In this document: in pieces, positions 25,679-36,864 of the stretch
Position numbering within the stretch: position 1 is the stretch's first letter
Layout of the letters: each line of letters begins with the position of its first letter
Origin: Photobacterium jeanii
GTDB taxonomy: Bacteria; Pseudomonadota; Gammaproteobacteria; Enterobacterales; Vibrionaceae
Direction: 5' to 3'
Assembly (NCBI RefSeq): GCF_001650345.1
Contig: NZ_LVHF01000033.1
Location: 744,001-808,000, forward strand
DNA: 64,000 nucleotides
Program-made: the position numbers and the translations under genes
The notes under the pieces: generated by a model
The model's database searches: none
What the model was told of the DNA's origin: nothing
Seen by the model: the letters and a program-made list of their open reading frames with translations, nothing else

Positions 25679-26602
25679 ATGAACAAAGTATGGTTAACCG
25701 GTGATGCGGTAGTCGATCTTATTCCTGACGGTGATACTCGTTACTTAAAATGCCCTGGTGGAGCACCTGCAAATGTAGCTGTTGGTATTGCTCGATTAGC
25801 TGGTGAATGTGGTTTTTTCGGGCGAGTCGGCGCGGATCCGTTGGGGCGTTTCATGAGAAAAGTATTGAGTGATGAAAATGTAGATACATCCCATTTAATA
25901 CTTGATGACCAGCAACGTACCTCTACAGTTTTGGTTGATCTTGATGCGCAAGGTGAACGTTCGTTTACTTTTATGGTAAAGCCAAGTGCCGACCAGTTTA
26001 TGGAAATTGGCGATATTCCTCGTTTTCAACAAGGGCAATGGTTGCACTTTTGCTCAATTGCATTAGCAAATGAGCCAAGCCGAAGTTCAGTGTTTGATGC
26101 GATGGCTTCGATAAAAGCGTCTGGTGGGTTTGTGAGTTTTGATCCGAATCTTCGTGATGAAGTTTGGCAGCAACCTTCAGATATGCGTGCTGTAGTAATG
26201 AAAGCTGTGATGGCGGCAGATGTTGTGAAGTTCTCTGAAGAAGAGTTGTTGTTTTTAACCGAAACAACTGATCTACAGCGTGGTTTAGCTGCACTTGAAA
26301 GCTATCACATTCCACTGGTGTTGGTGACCTTGGGTGCGGAAGGAGCTTTGGTGAAATTTAACGGCAATCAATATCAAGTCGCTTCGCAAGCTGTTACTCC
26401 TGTCGATACCACTGGCGCGGGTGATGCGTTTGTGTGTGGTGTGCTAGCAAAATTGGCCCAGCATAATGTATGGCTAAATGAAGTGATTATTTTGGAAGCT
26501 GTGAAGTGGGGTAACTACTGTGGTGCTCTTGCAACGACACAAAAAGGAGCAATGACAGCGCTACCCACAAGCACTCAGCTACAACATAGTTTACGAAATT
26601 AG
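25679..26602 (+). CDS. scrK: Fructokinase (PfkB family)
   Basis: A 307-aa PfkB-family sugar kinase. The N-terminal signature is CPGGAPANVAVGIARL with the downstream GFFGRVGADPLG, and the C-terminal signature DTTGAGDAF holds the catalytic Asp249. It phosphorylates the fructose freed by ScrB. The start at 25679 follows AAAGG; the TTG six bases earlier is less likely. Third gene of the sucrose run, ended by a perfect terminator. Confidence 0.93.
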   Translation: MNKVWLTGDAVVDLIPDGDTRYLKCPGGAPANVAVGIARLAGECGFFGRVGADPLGRFMRKVLSDENVDTSHLILDDQQRTSTVLVDLDAQGERSFTFMVKPSADQFMEIGDIPRFQQGQWLHFCSIALANEPSRSSVFDAMASIKASGGFVSFDPNLRDEVWQQPSDMRAVVMKAVMAADVVKFSEEELLFLTETTDLQRGLAALESYHIPLVLVTLGAEGALVKFNGNQYQVASQAVTPVDTTGAGDAFVCGVLAKLAQHNVWLNEVIILEAVKWGNYCGALATTQKGAMTALPTSTQLQHSLRN

Positions 26603-26643
26603 CACGATGGTATTATTCCCGCATGAATTAATATGACGAAGTA

Positions 26644-26672
26644 TTAAAGCCTCTTAAGAGGCTTTAATTTTA
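26644..26672. terminator. Bidirectional terminator between scrK and the LysR gene
   Basis: Perfect ten-base arms TTAAAGCCTC / GAGGCTTTAA at 26644-26667 with a TTAA loop and T-rich ends on both strands. Confidence 0.85.
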
Positions 26673-26687
26673 TCAACGCCTTATAGA

Positions 26688-27602
26688 TTAAACAGTTTGA
26701 TAGCCGTACCAATCACGCAAGCTATCTATCAAGTGCTGTTTGATTTTGGGGTAAGAATAATTAAGTCGATAAAATAGCATTAATGGTAAGTGTTGGCTGA
26801 ACTCCTCCCAGTTCATATCTAGTTGACACAAGCTCTTGTTCTTTAAGGCTTGTCGAGCAATATGTTCAGGGCTGTAAGCTATGCCTAGATTGGCTTTTGC
26901 AAAATCTATTGCGAGTTGGAAGTCTGAGGTGATGATAGATGAAATCGGATTAAAACTTTCATCCTTTTTCTTCTTGCTCAAAAATTGCGGATGAATAATG
27001 GTTTCAGGTAATAACTGTTGGCTTTCGATTTGAGTCTGGCTGTTTAGAGGATGTTGAGGATGCGCTAGCATCATGATTTGCTCTTCACCTACAATCATAC
27101 CGCCAATATCAGGATAGAGATCCTCAGATGCTAGCCCAAGAACAAAATCCACTGTTCCTGCCATTAAGCTGTCTTGAAGTGTATCTTGTAAGCTTGGAAG
27201 CAGCTCTATCTCAGTTTGTGGTGCATGCTCACGCAAGTTCTTAATCAAGTCTGTAATACATTCATTTGCAACCAAATGGTTAAAGCTAAATGTGAGTTTA
27301 TTAGGAGCTTGCTTGTTTTCTTGTGCAAACGCAAAATCCTCAAATCGTCCTAATGTTGCTAAGACGGTTCTAGCTTTAACTAGTAGATATTCACCTTGTT
27401 CGTTTAATGTCAGCACTAAGCCACTGCTTTCCCGGTCAAACACTTGGTAACCAAGAAGATCTTCTAATTCACTAAGCCAGCGACTGACGGTGGACTTGGC
27501 TTTGCCTAGTTTTAATCCGGCTTTGCGTAGGTTGCCTGTTTCCGCGATAGCGACAAAACAGCTCAATAGGCGAGTTTCAAGTATAGGGAGTGTGTGGTTC
27601 AT
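26688..27602 (-). CDS. LysR-family transcriptional regulator
   Basis: A 304-aa LysR protein. The winged helix-turn-helix lies in the first 60 residues (LLSCFVAIAETGNLRKAGLK, KSTVSRWLSELEDLLGYQVFDR), followed by an effector domain with the usual hydrophobic strands. The ATG at 27602 gives a normal LysR N-terminus; the TTG at 27650 would add 16 residues. It is divergent from the C45-type hydrolase gene, with about 130 bases between, and probably controls it. The effector is unknown. Confidence 0.85.
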   Translation of the reverse strand: MNHTLPILETRLLSCFVAIAETGNLRKAGLKLGKAKSTVSRWLSELEDLLGYQVFDRESSGLVLTLNEQGEYLLVKARTVLATLGRFEDFAFAQENKQAPNKLTFSFNHLVANECITDLIKNLREHAPQTEIELLPSLQDTLQDSLMAGTVDFVLGLASEDLYPDIGGMIVGEEQIMMLAHPQHPLNSQTQIESQQLLPETIIHPQFLSKKKKDESFNPISSIITSDFQLAIDFAKANLGIAYSPEHIARQALKNKSLCQLDMNWEEFSQHLPLMLFYRLNYSYPKIKQHLIDSLRDWYGYQTV

Positions 27603-27735
27603 CAGTAAGGCTCTAATATCATCGGCGGCGTCGTTCCATATTTGGAACAATTCGTGTTTCTAGTAATTCAAATTTAGCCGTAAATTTACCTCAAGCCAAC
27701 AAGGTGAGCGTATTTAAAATAAGTGAGAGGTAAAT

Positions 27736-28986
27736 ATGATGAAGAAATCACACCTAGCCGTAGCTTTAACAAGTTTATTGGTTGTGTCAGGAACCAGCTA
27801 TGCCGGGAATGAGAAAAGTCAAACCGGTTTAAATGGTGTGGAAATTGAGCTAACGGGGAGTTTTTATCATCCTAATGAAAATCAAGTTTTGCAAGAAACA
27901 GCGCCAGTTATTGAATTTGATGGGTTAACTTCAAAAGGTGGTAAACAGATCGTTGAAGGCTATAAGCAAATCTTTGGCAAGGATGTGATGGGTGAAACCA
28001 TTAAAGCAAAACTAGCGGAGCTGGATGAGATTTATACTTCAGAAGAACTTGTAAGCATTTTAGCTACTTCGAACACCTTACAGGAGAGTTTCCCAGAGCT
28101 CATTGCCTTTTATACGGGGATGGGAGAGGCATCAGGCTATCCTTTTAGAGATGTATATTTAGCTGCTTGGGCGTCGGATGGCTTATTTGCTAAATCAGTG
28201 CAAAGCCTTGCTGCTATGGGGTTAAGTGAATTAAAGCAACAGTCTGACAAAATGCGAGGCTGTACCGTGATTGGTTGGAACAATGGTGTTATTGGTCAGA
28301 ATCAGGATATGCCAATTTCGTTTGGTGGCTATGGCACCATTTGGAAGAGTGACAGAGTGATAGTGCATGCTGCTGAACCATTATTTAATGCCATGGCAAT
28401 GGGAAGAGATTTAGCTACTGTTGCGAATACCGTTGATTTGTTCCACAAAGGGGCTGTTGAGCGAGGTGCTCCAGTGAGCGGATTATCGATGGCAATGGTA
28501 GCAAAATATGATGATGTTAATGATGCGAAAAAGACCCTTGATAAGATTGAAGTAAACGCAGCTTATTCCACTAGCTTTTCTGATAAAAAAGGCCAAGTTT
28601 TGGCTGTAGAAAACCAGCTAGGTAATAACATTGTGATTGATGGCAGTGTGAAAGGGTATGTGACGCATACTAACCACCCACTAGGTCAGGAGCAAGCTTT
28701 GGTAGATCATTATGCTAATGGGCAAGAGCAGTTGTTTGACTACGCAATGAAAACCACCTTATGGCGAAATGTAGCGGCGGAAAGTCATGCTAAATTTAGC
28801 CCAACGCGCGATGTTGATGCGTTGAAAGAAGCTTTCAAGCAAAAGCCTATATTAAAGGCGCCCTATCAAGGTAATGGTTTTGTGACAACAAACTCAGTAA
28901 TTCATGATTTGAATGAAGGGTGTAGTTACGGTACCACGTGGTTACCGAGCGTTCAGGAATACACTAAGGTGTGTTTTGATAACTAA
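27736..28986 (+). CDS. Secreted C45/acyl-CoA:6-APA acyltransferase-like Ntn-hydrolase
   Basis: A 416-aa protein with a signal peptide (cleavage near SYA-GNE). The GCTVIGWNN block with Cys176 followed by NGVIGQNQDM resembles the autoproteolytic N-terminal-nucleophile Cys of the C45 peptidase family (acyl-CoA:6-aminopenicillanic acid acyltransferase and relatives). After processing, Cys176 would be the new N-terminus, giving a light chain of about 150 residues and a heavy chain of 240. Such enzymes cleave or form amide bonds of acyl compounds. Being exported, this one may act on an amide in the environment. The substrate is unknown. It starts after GAGAGGT and stands beside a divergent LysR gene. 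Confidence 0.7.
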   Translation: MMKKSHLAVALTSLLVVSGTSYAGNEKSQTGLNGVEIELTGSFYHPNENQVLQETAPVIEFDGLTSKGGKQIVEGYKQIFGKDVMGETIKAKLAELDEIYTSEELVSILATSNTLQESFPELIAFYTGMGEASGYPFRDVYLAAWASDGLFAKSVQSLAAMGLSELKQQSDKMRGCTVIGWNNGVIGQNQDMPISFGGYGTIWKSDRVIVHAAEPLFNAMAMGRDLATVANTVDLFHKGAVERGAPVSGLSMAMVAKYDDVNDAKKTLDKIEVNAAYSTSFSDKKGQVLAVENQLGNNIVIDGSVKGYVTHTNHPLGQEQALVDHYANGQEQLFDYAMKTTLWRNVAAESHAKFSPTRDVDALKEAFKQKPILKAPYQGNGFVTTNSVIHDLNEGCSYGTTWLPSVQEYTKVCFDN

Positions 28987-30684
<1,698 letters not shown>

Positions 30685-30715
30685 TGTCGGTAATTGCTTT
30701 GGTCAGCAGAGTAGC

Positions 30716-30742
30716 AATCCTCGGCTTTGCTCGGGGATTTTA
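30716..30742 (+). terminator. Terminator of the GH1 gene
   Basis: AATCCTCG with CGGGGATT around a GCTTTG loop, followed by TT; one weak pair. Confidence 0.6.
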
Positions 30743-30767
30743 CTTATGCCTCGTCAGTCTTTGAATT

Positions 30768-31583
30768 TTAGTTGCGTGGTAATTTAGCTGTATGATTGTA
30801 ATAGTTTAAAGAAAAGTTTTGCTCAGTTAGATATTCACTTGGTGTTGATTGAGTATAAAATTTAAAATCTTTAATGAAATGTGACTGGTCATAATAACCA
30901 TGTTCGAATGCAACGGGTAAATATTGACTGGATTGAGCCTTAAGTAGTTTTTTCAATGTTGATTGAAAGCGTGCTGTGCGCTCAAAATACTTGGCGTCTA
31001 CACCGGTGAATAATTTAAATTTACGTTGAAATGTTCTTTCACTGCAATTTAATTGCTGTTTGACTTCGGTAATACTGTCACTCTGGTTATGGTAGTAGAT
31101 TTTATCTATGGCCCATTGCAGAGTGGTGTCTTCACTTGTGACTTTCATCAGTTTGTGTAGCAACCATTGTTCTAATAATGCGATTTTTTTACTATCGTTT
31201 TTAGTATCAAAAAGCTGTTCGAGCAAACAGGCAGGTAACAGCTCTTTCGCAGAAATAATTTGGTCGGCTATCTCAGTCAGAGGAAGGCCAAATAATGTAA
31301 AAAAACCAGCGGATCGAAAACGAACCGAGAGTATTTTGGTTTTTCCCGTTGGCAGAAATTGAATCAGTGATTTTCGAGGACAAACAACAATACAATCATT
31401 AGTACCAAGGTGAGAGTATTGGTGTGTGTTTATTTTTAATGGGTCGCCAAAGTTGAATAGCATCTCAACCCCAGTACCTGGCAGCATATTAGGAATAAAA
31501 GTAATATTATGTTGTTCCCAAAGCCAGAATTGAGCGATATGTGGGTTCAATTGAAGGCTTGGCTGAATATGTTGTGTGTACAT
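30768..31583 (-). CDS. AraC-family transcriptional regulator
   Basis: A 271-aa AraC/XylS-type protein. The DNA-binding domain is C-terminal (QLNCSERTFQRKFKLFTGVD, then AFEHGYYDQSHFIKDFKFYT and SEYLTE); the N-terminal 150 residues form the sensor, with the LPGTGVEMLFNFG opening typical of DUF6597-type AraC proteins. The start at 31583 has AGGAAA upstream. It lies directly downstream of the DUF6506-like gene on the same strand (80 bases), so they may be one transcript. Target genes are unknown. Confidence 0.85.
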   Translation of the reverse strand: MYTQHIQPSLQLNPHIAQFWLWEQHNITFIPNMLPGTGVEMLFNFGDPLKINTHQYSHLGTNDCIVVCPRKSLIQFLPTGKTKILSVRFRSAGFFTLFGLPLTEIADQIISAKELLPACLLEQLFDTKNDSKKIALLEQWLLHKLMKVTSEDTTLQWAIDKIYYHNQSDSITEVKQQLNCSERTFQRKFKLFTGVDAKYFERTARFQSTLKKLLKAQSSQYLPVAFEHGYYDQSHFIKDFKFYTQSTPSEYLTEQNFSLNYYNHTAKLPRN

Positions 31584-31662
31584 AATTATTATATTTCCTA
31601 CCACCCCTAATGCTCAGAGAGTGGCTATAGGGGTGATTGTTATCGTTATATTTTTTAGGGCG

Positions 31663-31971
31663 TTAGAATAACGTATCACCGCTAGCAAAGTCTAAACATG
31701 GATGATTATCAAAACGAACAGCACCCACATGCAGTCGTCCATTTGCAGCTTTGACCACCTTGGCAACACCTTGATGGCCAAAACCGCCACAAAGCTCTGC
31801 CGCTTTAATTCCTTCCTCTACTAATGCGTCTATCAATTCACAGGCTTGTTGGTAATTTGATACAGCAATTGTTTTCACATGTACTTCATCAGTTCGTACC
31901 CATGAGTAGTCTGTCGATGGATTTGCATTTGGTGCGACGAAAATAAATGCGGCTTTAAAAATAGTAGACAT
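31663..31971 (-). CDS. DUF6506-like protein
   Basis: A 102-aa protein that looks like DUF6506: FKAAFIFVAPNANP opening, a middle helix (NYQQACELIDALVEEGIKAA) and the conserved ELCGGFGHQGVAKV block. The family has no known function to my knowledge. No signal peptide. It precedes the AraC gene on the same strand. Confidence 0.7.
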   Translation of the reverse strand: MSTIFKAAFIFVAPNANPSTDYSWVRTDEVHVKTIAVSNYQQACELIDALVEEGIKAAELCGGFGHQGVAKVVKAANGRLHVGAVRFDNHPCLDFASGDTLF

Positions 31972-32349
31972 AGTATTGCTTCCTGTTAAATGTTGAAGCT
32001 GATATTACAAGTTAACCGACACTGGTGATTGTATAAATCCGTCACAATCGCGGTGAAATTTAAATTGATATGTTGATAAGCAAACCATTATGCCTTGGTG
32101 TATTTGGAATATAATGTAGAGTTTATAAAAACAGAAGGAGTTGAAATTTAATCCTAATAGGATTAACTGATATTGGATAATCAGCTTGAGTTCAAAGTTT
32201 TCCTGCTAAGAAATAAAAATACCTCCCGTCAATTTTAAATTGTCATATATTCATAACTCATATGCAATTTGTTTGTTTTAAGCTTTAACCTCCGATACAA
32301 CCTATTGATAAATAGACTCTAATTTTATTAAATGAATAAGGATGGATTA
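31972..32349. other. Gene-free AT-rich stretch between divergent genes
   Basis: Divergent promoter region of the DUF6506-like gene and the phosphodiesterase gene. I see no clear operator or hairpin. Confidence 0.4.
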
Positions 32350-33675
32350 ATGAATCTTAAGTCGTGGAGTATTTTGTGCCTTTCTTTAACAGCAACCCCA
32401 GTTTTTGCTGGAACTGATTTATTTTTGACTAATAACTCAGATCAAACTTTAACAATTCAGGTCAGCCATGATGGAACTGATTTGCTTCAGCATGGTGATG
32501 AATGGCAACAGTTAGCTCAATCGATTGGACCTTGGGAAACCAAATCTGTACTGACTTTCAATCGCTGGGAAGGGGTTAAGTCAGGCAAGACTTACCGTTT
32601 TAATACAGTGGTATCAAATCCTGTTGGGGAGAGTATCGTGCTCAATCAGGTAATGAAAGGGCATTGGTATAACTCAACGCTAGAATACGGAGTATCGTCA
32701 GCAGATGTGTCATTATCACTTAAAGATGACCGCAATATTCATCGTGCTAACACTTCCGCTTTTGGTGAACGACAGGTAGAGCTTGCTTTTAAATCTTCAA
32801 AAACAGCTAGATACGATGATCTGCATTACACAATCACTCCGGCTAAAGTCGATGAAAAGATAAATTCAGATGATAATACATTAAAAATGATGACGTATAA
32901 CATTTGGGCTTTACCTGTCATTGCTTCTCATATTGGTGACCGTTTTAGCTTAATCCCTGATTATGTAAAAGGTTATGACGTATTAGCTTTGCAAGAAGTG
33001 TTTGCTAGTGGGCGTAATGCTTTTCTTCGAGAGTTAGCCAAAGAGTATCCTTATCAGACCAAGATGTTGAACAAAGAAGGGATCAATATTCACGATGGTG
33101 GGGTCACTATTGTGAGCCGTTATCCTATCGTGAATCAGGCGCAGTTTATTTACCCTGACTGCTCTGGAACCGATTGCTTTGCCGACAAAGGGATCAACTA
33201 TGCTGAAGTGATTAAAGGTGGCAAGGCGTATCATGTGTTTGCGACGCATACGGCTTCTTTTGACACCGATACAGCTCGAGATTACCGTCAGCGTCAGTTT
33301 AGACAGATGCGTGAAATGGCAGCATCATTAAACATACCTAAAAATGATGTTGTCGTTTATAGCGGTGATTTTAATGTAAATAAGCTTAAATTTCCGGGTG
33401 ATTATCAGCAAATGATTGCGAATCTAAGCGTAATAGAGCCGCAATACTCTGGTTATACTAAGTCGACATTTGATCCCCGTATTAATAACTTTGCGGGCAA
33501 TCGACTTTCGGGGGGCAAGAATATTGAGTACCTCGATTACGTCATGGTGAGCAATGAATACGGGGTAAAAAATAATAACAACAACCGAGTTGACGTTCCT
33601 CGTACTACAGATGAAAAATTGTGGAAGCATTACAACCTATCTGACCACTTCCCAGTCACCGCGGTTATTAAGTAA
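32350..33675 (+). CDS. Secreted sphingomyelinase C-type phosphodiesterase
   Basis: A 441-aa exported enzyme (signal peptide cleaved near VFA-GTD). The C-terminal part from about residue 178 is an endonuclease/exonuclease/phosphatase fold with the metal and catalytic residues of bacterial neutral sphingomyelinases: Asn184 in MTYNIWA, Glu216 in LQEVF, His300 in FATHT, Asp340 and Asn342 in SGDFNVN, and Asp432-His433 in SDHFPV. The first 155 residues form a beta-rich extra domain. It would hydrolyse sphingomyelin to ceramide and phosphocholine and may be haemolytic. The ATG at 32350 is chosen because AAGGATGG precedes it and the signal peptide starts there; an in-frame ATG is at 32332. Its stop overlaps the next gene's start by one base. 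Confidence 0.85.
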   Translation: MNLKSWSILCLSLTATPVFAGTDLFLTNNSDQTLTIQVSHDGTDLLQHGDEWQQLAQSIGPWETKSVLTFNRWEGVKSGKTYRFNTVVSNPVGESIVLNQVMKGHWYNSTLEYGVSSADVSLSLKDDRNIHRANTSAFGERQVELAFKSSKTARYDDLHYTITPAKVDEKINSDDNTLKMMTYNIWALPVIASHIGDRFSLIPDYVKGYDVLALQEVFASGRNAFLRELAKEYPYQTKMLNKEGINIHDGGVTIVSRYPIVNQAQFIYPDCSGTDCFADKGINYAEVIKGGKAYHVFATHTASFDTDTARDYRQRQFRQMREMAASLNIPKNDVVVYSGDFNVNKLKFPGDYQQMIANLSVIEPQYSGYTKSTFDPRINNFAGNRLSGGKNIEYLDYVMVSNEYGVKNNNNNRVDVPRTTDEKLWKHYNLSDHFPVTAVIK

Positions 33676-34661
33676 TGAAGCGTCGTATTTCGATCGTGAT
33701 GCTCGCTGTAATGGCGAGTATCTTTTATTGGCAGTGGAGTGAAAGAGAGGCGACTAAGTTACCTTCTGAACTTACTAAAATATCAACACAATCAACAGGT
33801 ATGTCGTTATTATCTGCTGAAAATCAAGAGCTTGATGTTGGAGGTGTAGAAGCGCTTCAAGGTTTTACTGTAGTAAAACAAAATGGTCATGAGCCTCAAA
33901 ATTTGATGTCAGATCAGGTAAGCAAGTTGACTAACAGCCAAGGACAAGCCTTGCATCAAGCGATGGCTGAGTTATGGCAACAGTGTCGTCGATTGAATAA
34001 CTGTAATGGGTTATTGGCACAATTAAAGATTGAACTGCCAGAAGCGCGTTATTGGCTGGTGGCACAATTTCCTGAGTTGGACGCACAGTGGCAATTGAGG
34101 TTGGGGGAGCTTCCATTGGATGACTACAGCTCGTTGGCTGAGAAAGTGACTGAAGTAAAACAACAAGCTAGGGCGTTATGGGGGGATCTTGCTGATACTG
34201 TTTTTGCTGATGAGTTTGCTCTGTATGATTTCACGCTAGCTTCGCAGCAGCTGGAGCAAAGCACGAGTGAGGATTTTTTGGCTAATTATCAGGCTTTATT
34301 GAAGAAATGGCAGACTGCTGACACCAGCTTATCGCTTGATAATAATATGGCGCTATATGAAAAAGGGATGAGCTTGATCCCTAGCACTTATAGTCAAGCG
34401 CAGCGTGAGCAAATCAAACAGCAATTAACAGAGCAATATCTAACGCAAGAGCAATCTGTTTCTATTGCCCACCGAGAGCAACAAGTTGCTGAGCAGCAGG
34501 TTCAAGTGGAAGATTATCAGAGCCAATTGGCACAGCTGACCGCATCACTGAATCATCTGAGGTCGACTAGCTTGTCAGGAATGTCTGAAACGGATTGGCA
34601 ATATTATCAGCAGCAGAAAATTAGCGAGTTTCGAATTGCTTTCTTTAAAGGGAAGCCTTAA
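33675..34661 (+). CDS. Membrane-anchored lipase-foldase (Lif)-like protein
   Basis: A 328-aa protein with one N-terminal transmembrane segment (about residues 4-20) and a long helical, Gln-rich periplasmic part. The layout resembles the lipase-specific foldase family: anchor, linker, then helical mini-domains; ARALWGDLADTVFADEFALYDFTL (about 165-188, quoted in two parts here: ARALWGDLADTV and FADEFALYDFTL) recalls the LFG-x-EEx-YxxYTL region of Lif, and the C-terminal helices (QREQIKQQLTEQYLTQEQ) recall its end. The RxxFDY signature is not obvious. The start overlaps the phosphodiesterase stop (TAATG), so translation is coupled. It probably assists folding or secretion of that enzyme; this is inference. 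Confidence 0.55.
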   Translation: MKRRISIVMLAVMASIFYWQWSEREATKLPSELTKISTQSTGMSLLSAENQELDVGGVEALQGFTVVKQNGHEPQNLMSDQVSKLTNSQGQALHQAMAELWQQCRRLNNCNGLLAQLKIELPEARYWLVAQFPELDAQWQLRLGELPLDDYSSLAEKVTEVKQQARALWGDLADTVFADEFALYDFTLASQQLEQSTSEDFLANYQALLKKWQTADTSLSLDNNMALYEKGMSLIPSTYSQAQREQIKQQLTEQYLTQEQSVSIAHREQQVAEQQVQVEDYQSQLAQLTASLNHLRSTSLSGMSETDWQYYQQQKISEFRIAFFKGKP

Positions 34662-34691
34662 TCGCCATTCATCGGCGCGACTGATAATAAA

Positions 34692-34723
34692 AACAGCCCT
34701 CACTTAGGCAAGTGAGAGCTGTT
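34692..34723. terminator. Hairpin terminator between the foldase and chitinase genes
   Basis: Fourteen-base arms 34692-34705 and 34710-34723 with one mismatch. The T-run is best on the minus strand, so it mainly serves the chitinase gene; it may work both ways. Confidence 0.75.
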
Positions 34724-34803
34724 AGGTTTATTGCTAGTTTGCTTTTATTGGATACTCGCTTGATTTATTTAATAGCTCAACACCTTAAGGTGAAAGGTAT
34801 CCG

Positions 34804-36864
34804 CTAAAGGCGTTCCCATGGTGCACCAGAAGTGCCAGGGATATCTCCTTTCGTCCACCATTTAGCTTTGTAGGTCGCACCTTGATAAGTCACCTTATCG
34901 CCTCCATTGTAGGCTTTTGTGGCAATCCACTCAGATATAGAATCTGAATCTTGAGCTTGCCATACATCTGACTGACCCGGAACATCACCTTTTGTCCACC
35001 ATTTGGCGGTGTAAGTGATGCCATTGTGAGTAACAGTATCGCCTTCAACGTAGGTTTTATTTTTATCCCAATCTGAAGTGGTATTGTTTTCTGGTTTGAT
35101 TGTGATTGTTTTTGCGGTATCAACTGAATTATTGCCGCCATCAATCACATTCACATGCACATTTACAACCTGATCGGCTTCTACTTCTGGCGCAGTTAAT
35201 GTAGCGCTGCGATTGTCATCGGCAATCACCATGGTGATATTTTTGTCGTTATTCCACGTAACACTGAATTCTGTGTCGTCAACATCTTGAATATCTAAGT
35301 TGAAAGTGATGTCTTGACCGCTTTTTACACTGTCTGGTGCCGTTAACGTCAGTGTTGGTGGGAAATTATCAGGTTTAGGCTTAGCGGTGATAGTCATACT
35401 ATCGCTATCGCTTACACCATCTTGGTTAGTGATTGTGAGAGTAAATTGGTATTGCGTTATTGCATCTACTCGAGGAATTGTGACTTGTGCTTTAGGTTTG
35501 TTTGGTGACTCAACGACTAAAGTGCCGTCAACAGATACCCAGTGATAACTCAATGTATCGTCAGGTGCTGACGTTGAGCGACTACCGTCCAGTATTACGA
35601 CATTGTTATCAGAAAATACTTCGATGTCTGCACCAGCGTTGGCTGTTGGTTTTGCGTCAACAGTATCGTCAATGATTGTTACATCGAATTTGTTTTCAAC
35701 ACATTTGCGGTAATCACCTTCAATGAAGGCAGAGAAAGGACCTTGATAAGCAACGAGTTGACACTTGTAGGTTTCACCTGATGGTGTATCAGGAGTCCAG
35801 CCCCAATCTTGTTCCCAATAGATGTTTAGTGCGCCTGCGCCACTAGCATCAAATTGTTTCATCGCCGCACAGCCAAGCACTTCGCTTTCAGCAATGGGTA
35901 CATTTAAGTATTCAGCAAAGTGGCGATAGTAGTTAATGCGGTTTTGCGACTGTTGGTGTTCACTGCTACCACCACATTCGACACCACCATTAATGATTTG
36001 AGTGGTTACACCGAACCCAGGGACTAAGCCGTTGGTAATATCACGCTCATTGGGTTGCCATGTGCCATCAATAACATGCAGCATACTTGGCTTTGGCGGT
36101 TGAGGGTATAAGTAGAAAAATACTGCGCTGGCTAGGTTTAGCCAAGTGTCTGCCACTAATTCTGGCTCGTTTAGCAGTTTTTCAACATTACCATAAATGG
36201 ATTGTGAAAAAGGCCCATAGTTATAGTTGTAACTTAACTGCTTTGAACCTCGACCAAAGTAGCTTTTGTAACTACCATCGGCGAATTTTCCACATGGATA
36301 CGCCTGAGCTTGCCATAAGGATGGATCACAAATACCGTATCCGCCAGAAGTACCTTCTTCCCAGCCCACTTCTCGTAAGTAGTACAGCCCTTGTTTCCAC
36401 TCAGGGTTACTGCTGTGTGGGTTGTGCCCACCTGTTTCTTGAGTGAAATGTGCAAACATTGTCGCTAATGACTTACGACAGATCGCCTCTGAATCTCGAC
36501 CATCGCTATAGGTGCCACAAAAAGCAGGATATTTACCAATCGCTTTTAAGAAATTTAAGTAAGTGTATTGTTGATTGCGCTCGGGGAAAATTTCATTCCA
36601 GGCTGCTTGGCTCACAATACTTTCAACACGTTTAACGTTTGTTGGGTTATTTGCTGAATTGATTTGAATTGCTTCAACAGTTTCGTTATCTAGCGTTTTT
36701 ATGGAATCCTTTACAAGTTGTAATCCATCAGGAGCACTGGCAATGATATTTTCTTCGTCCTGTTGTATCTGGCTTAACTTAATTTCGTAAGATTGTGCCA
36801 GAGCTGAAGAAGAGATAATCGCTAGTGCTAAATGAGAAAGGTGCAGAGTTTTAATTCCGAACAT
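34804..36864 (-). CDS. Secreted GH19 chitinase with PKD-like and chitin-binding domains
   Basis: A 686-aa exported enzyme (signal peptide near residue 24, ALA-QSY). The GH19 catalytic domain spans about residues 75-390; the acid Glu143 is in FTQETGG and other family blocks are FGRGSKQLSYNYNYG and INGGVECGG. Then come a PKD-like domain (about 400-495), a further Ig/cadherin-like domain (about 500-590) and two type 5/12 chitin-binding modules at the end (each with AKWWTKGD, about 593-640 and 642-686). It breaks chitin outside the cell. AGGAAA precedes the ATG. It is a single-gene transcript. Confidence 0.93.
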   Translation of the reverse strand: MFGIKTLHLSHLALAIISSSALAQSYEIKLSQIQQDEENIIASAPDGLQLVKDSIKTLDNETVEAIQINSANNPTNVKRVESIVSQAAWNEIFPERNQQYTYLNFLKAIGKYPAFCGTYSDGRDSEAICRKSLATMFAHFTQETGGHNPHSSNPEWKQGLYYLREVGWEEGTSGGYGICDPSLWQAQAYPCGKFADGSYKSYFGRGSKQLSYNYNYGPFSQSIYGNVEKLLNEPELVADTWLNLASAVFFYLYPQPPKPSMLHVIDGTWQPNERDITNGLVPGFGVTTQIINGGVECGGSSEHQQSQNRINYYRHFAEYLNVPIAESEVLGCAAMKQFDASGAGALNIYWEQDWGWTPDTPSGETYKCQLVAYQGPFSAFIEGDYRKCVENKFDVTIIDDTVDAKPTANAGADIEVFSDNNVVILDGSRSTSAPDDTLSYHWVSVDGTLVVESPNKPKAQVTIPRVDAITQYQFTLTITNQDGVSDSDSMTITAKPKPDNFPPTLTLTAPDSVKSGQDITFNLDIQDVDDTEFSVTWNNDKNITMVIADDNRSATLTAPEVEADQVVNVHVNVIDGGNNSVDTAKTITIKPENNTTSDWDKNKTYVEGDTVTHNGITYTAKWWTKGDVPGQSDVWQAQDSDSISEWIATKAYNGGDKVTYQGATYKAKWWTKGDIPGTSGAPWERL

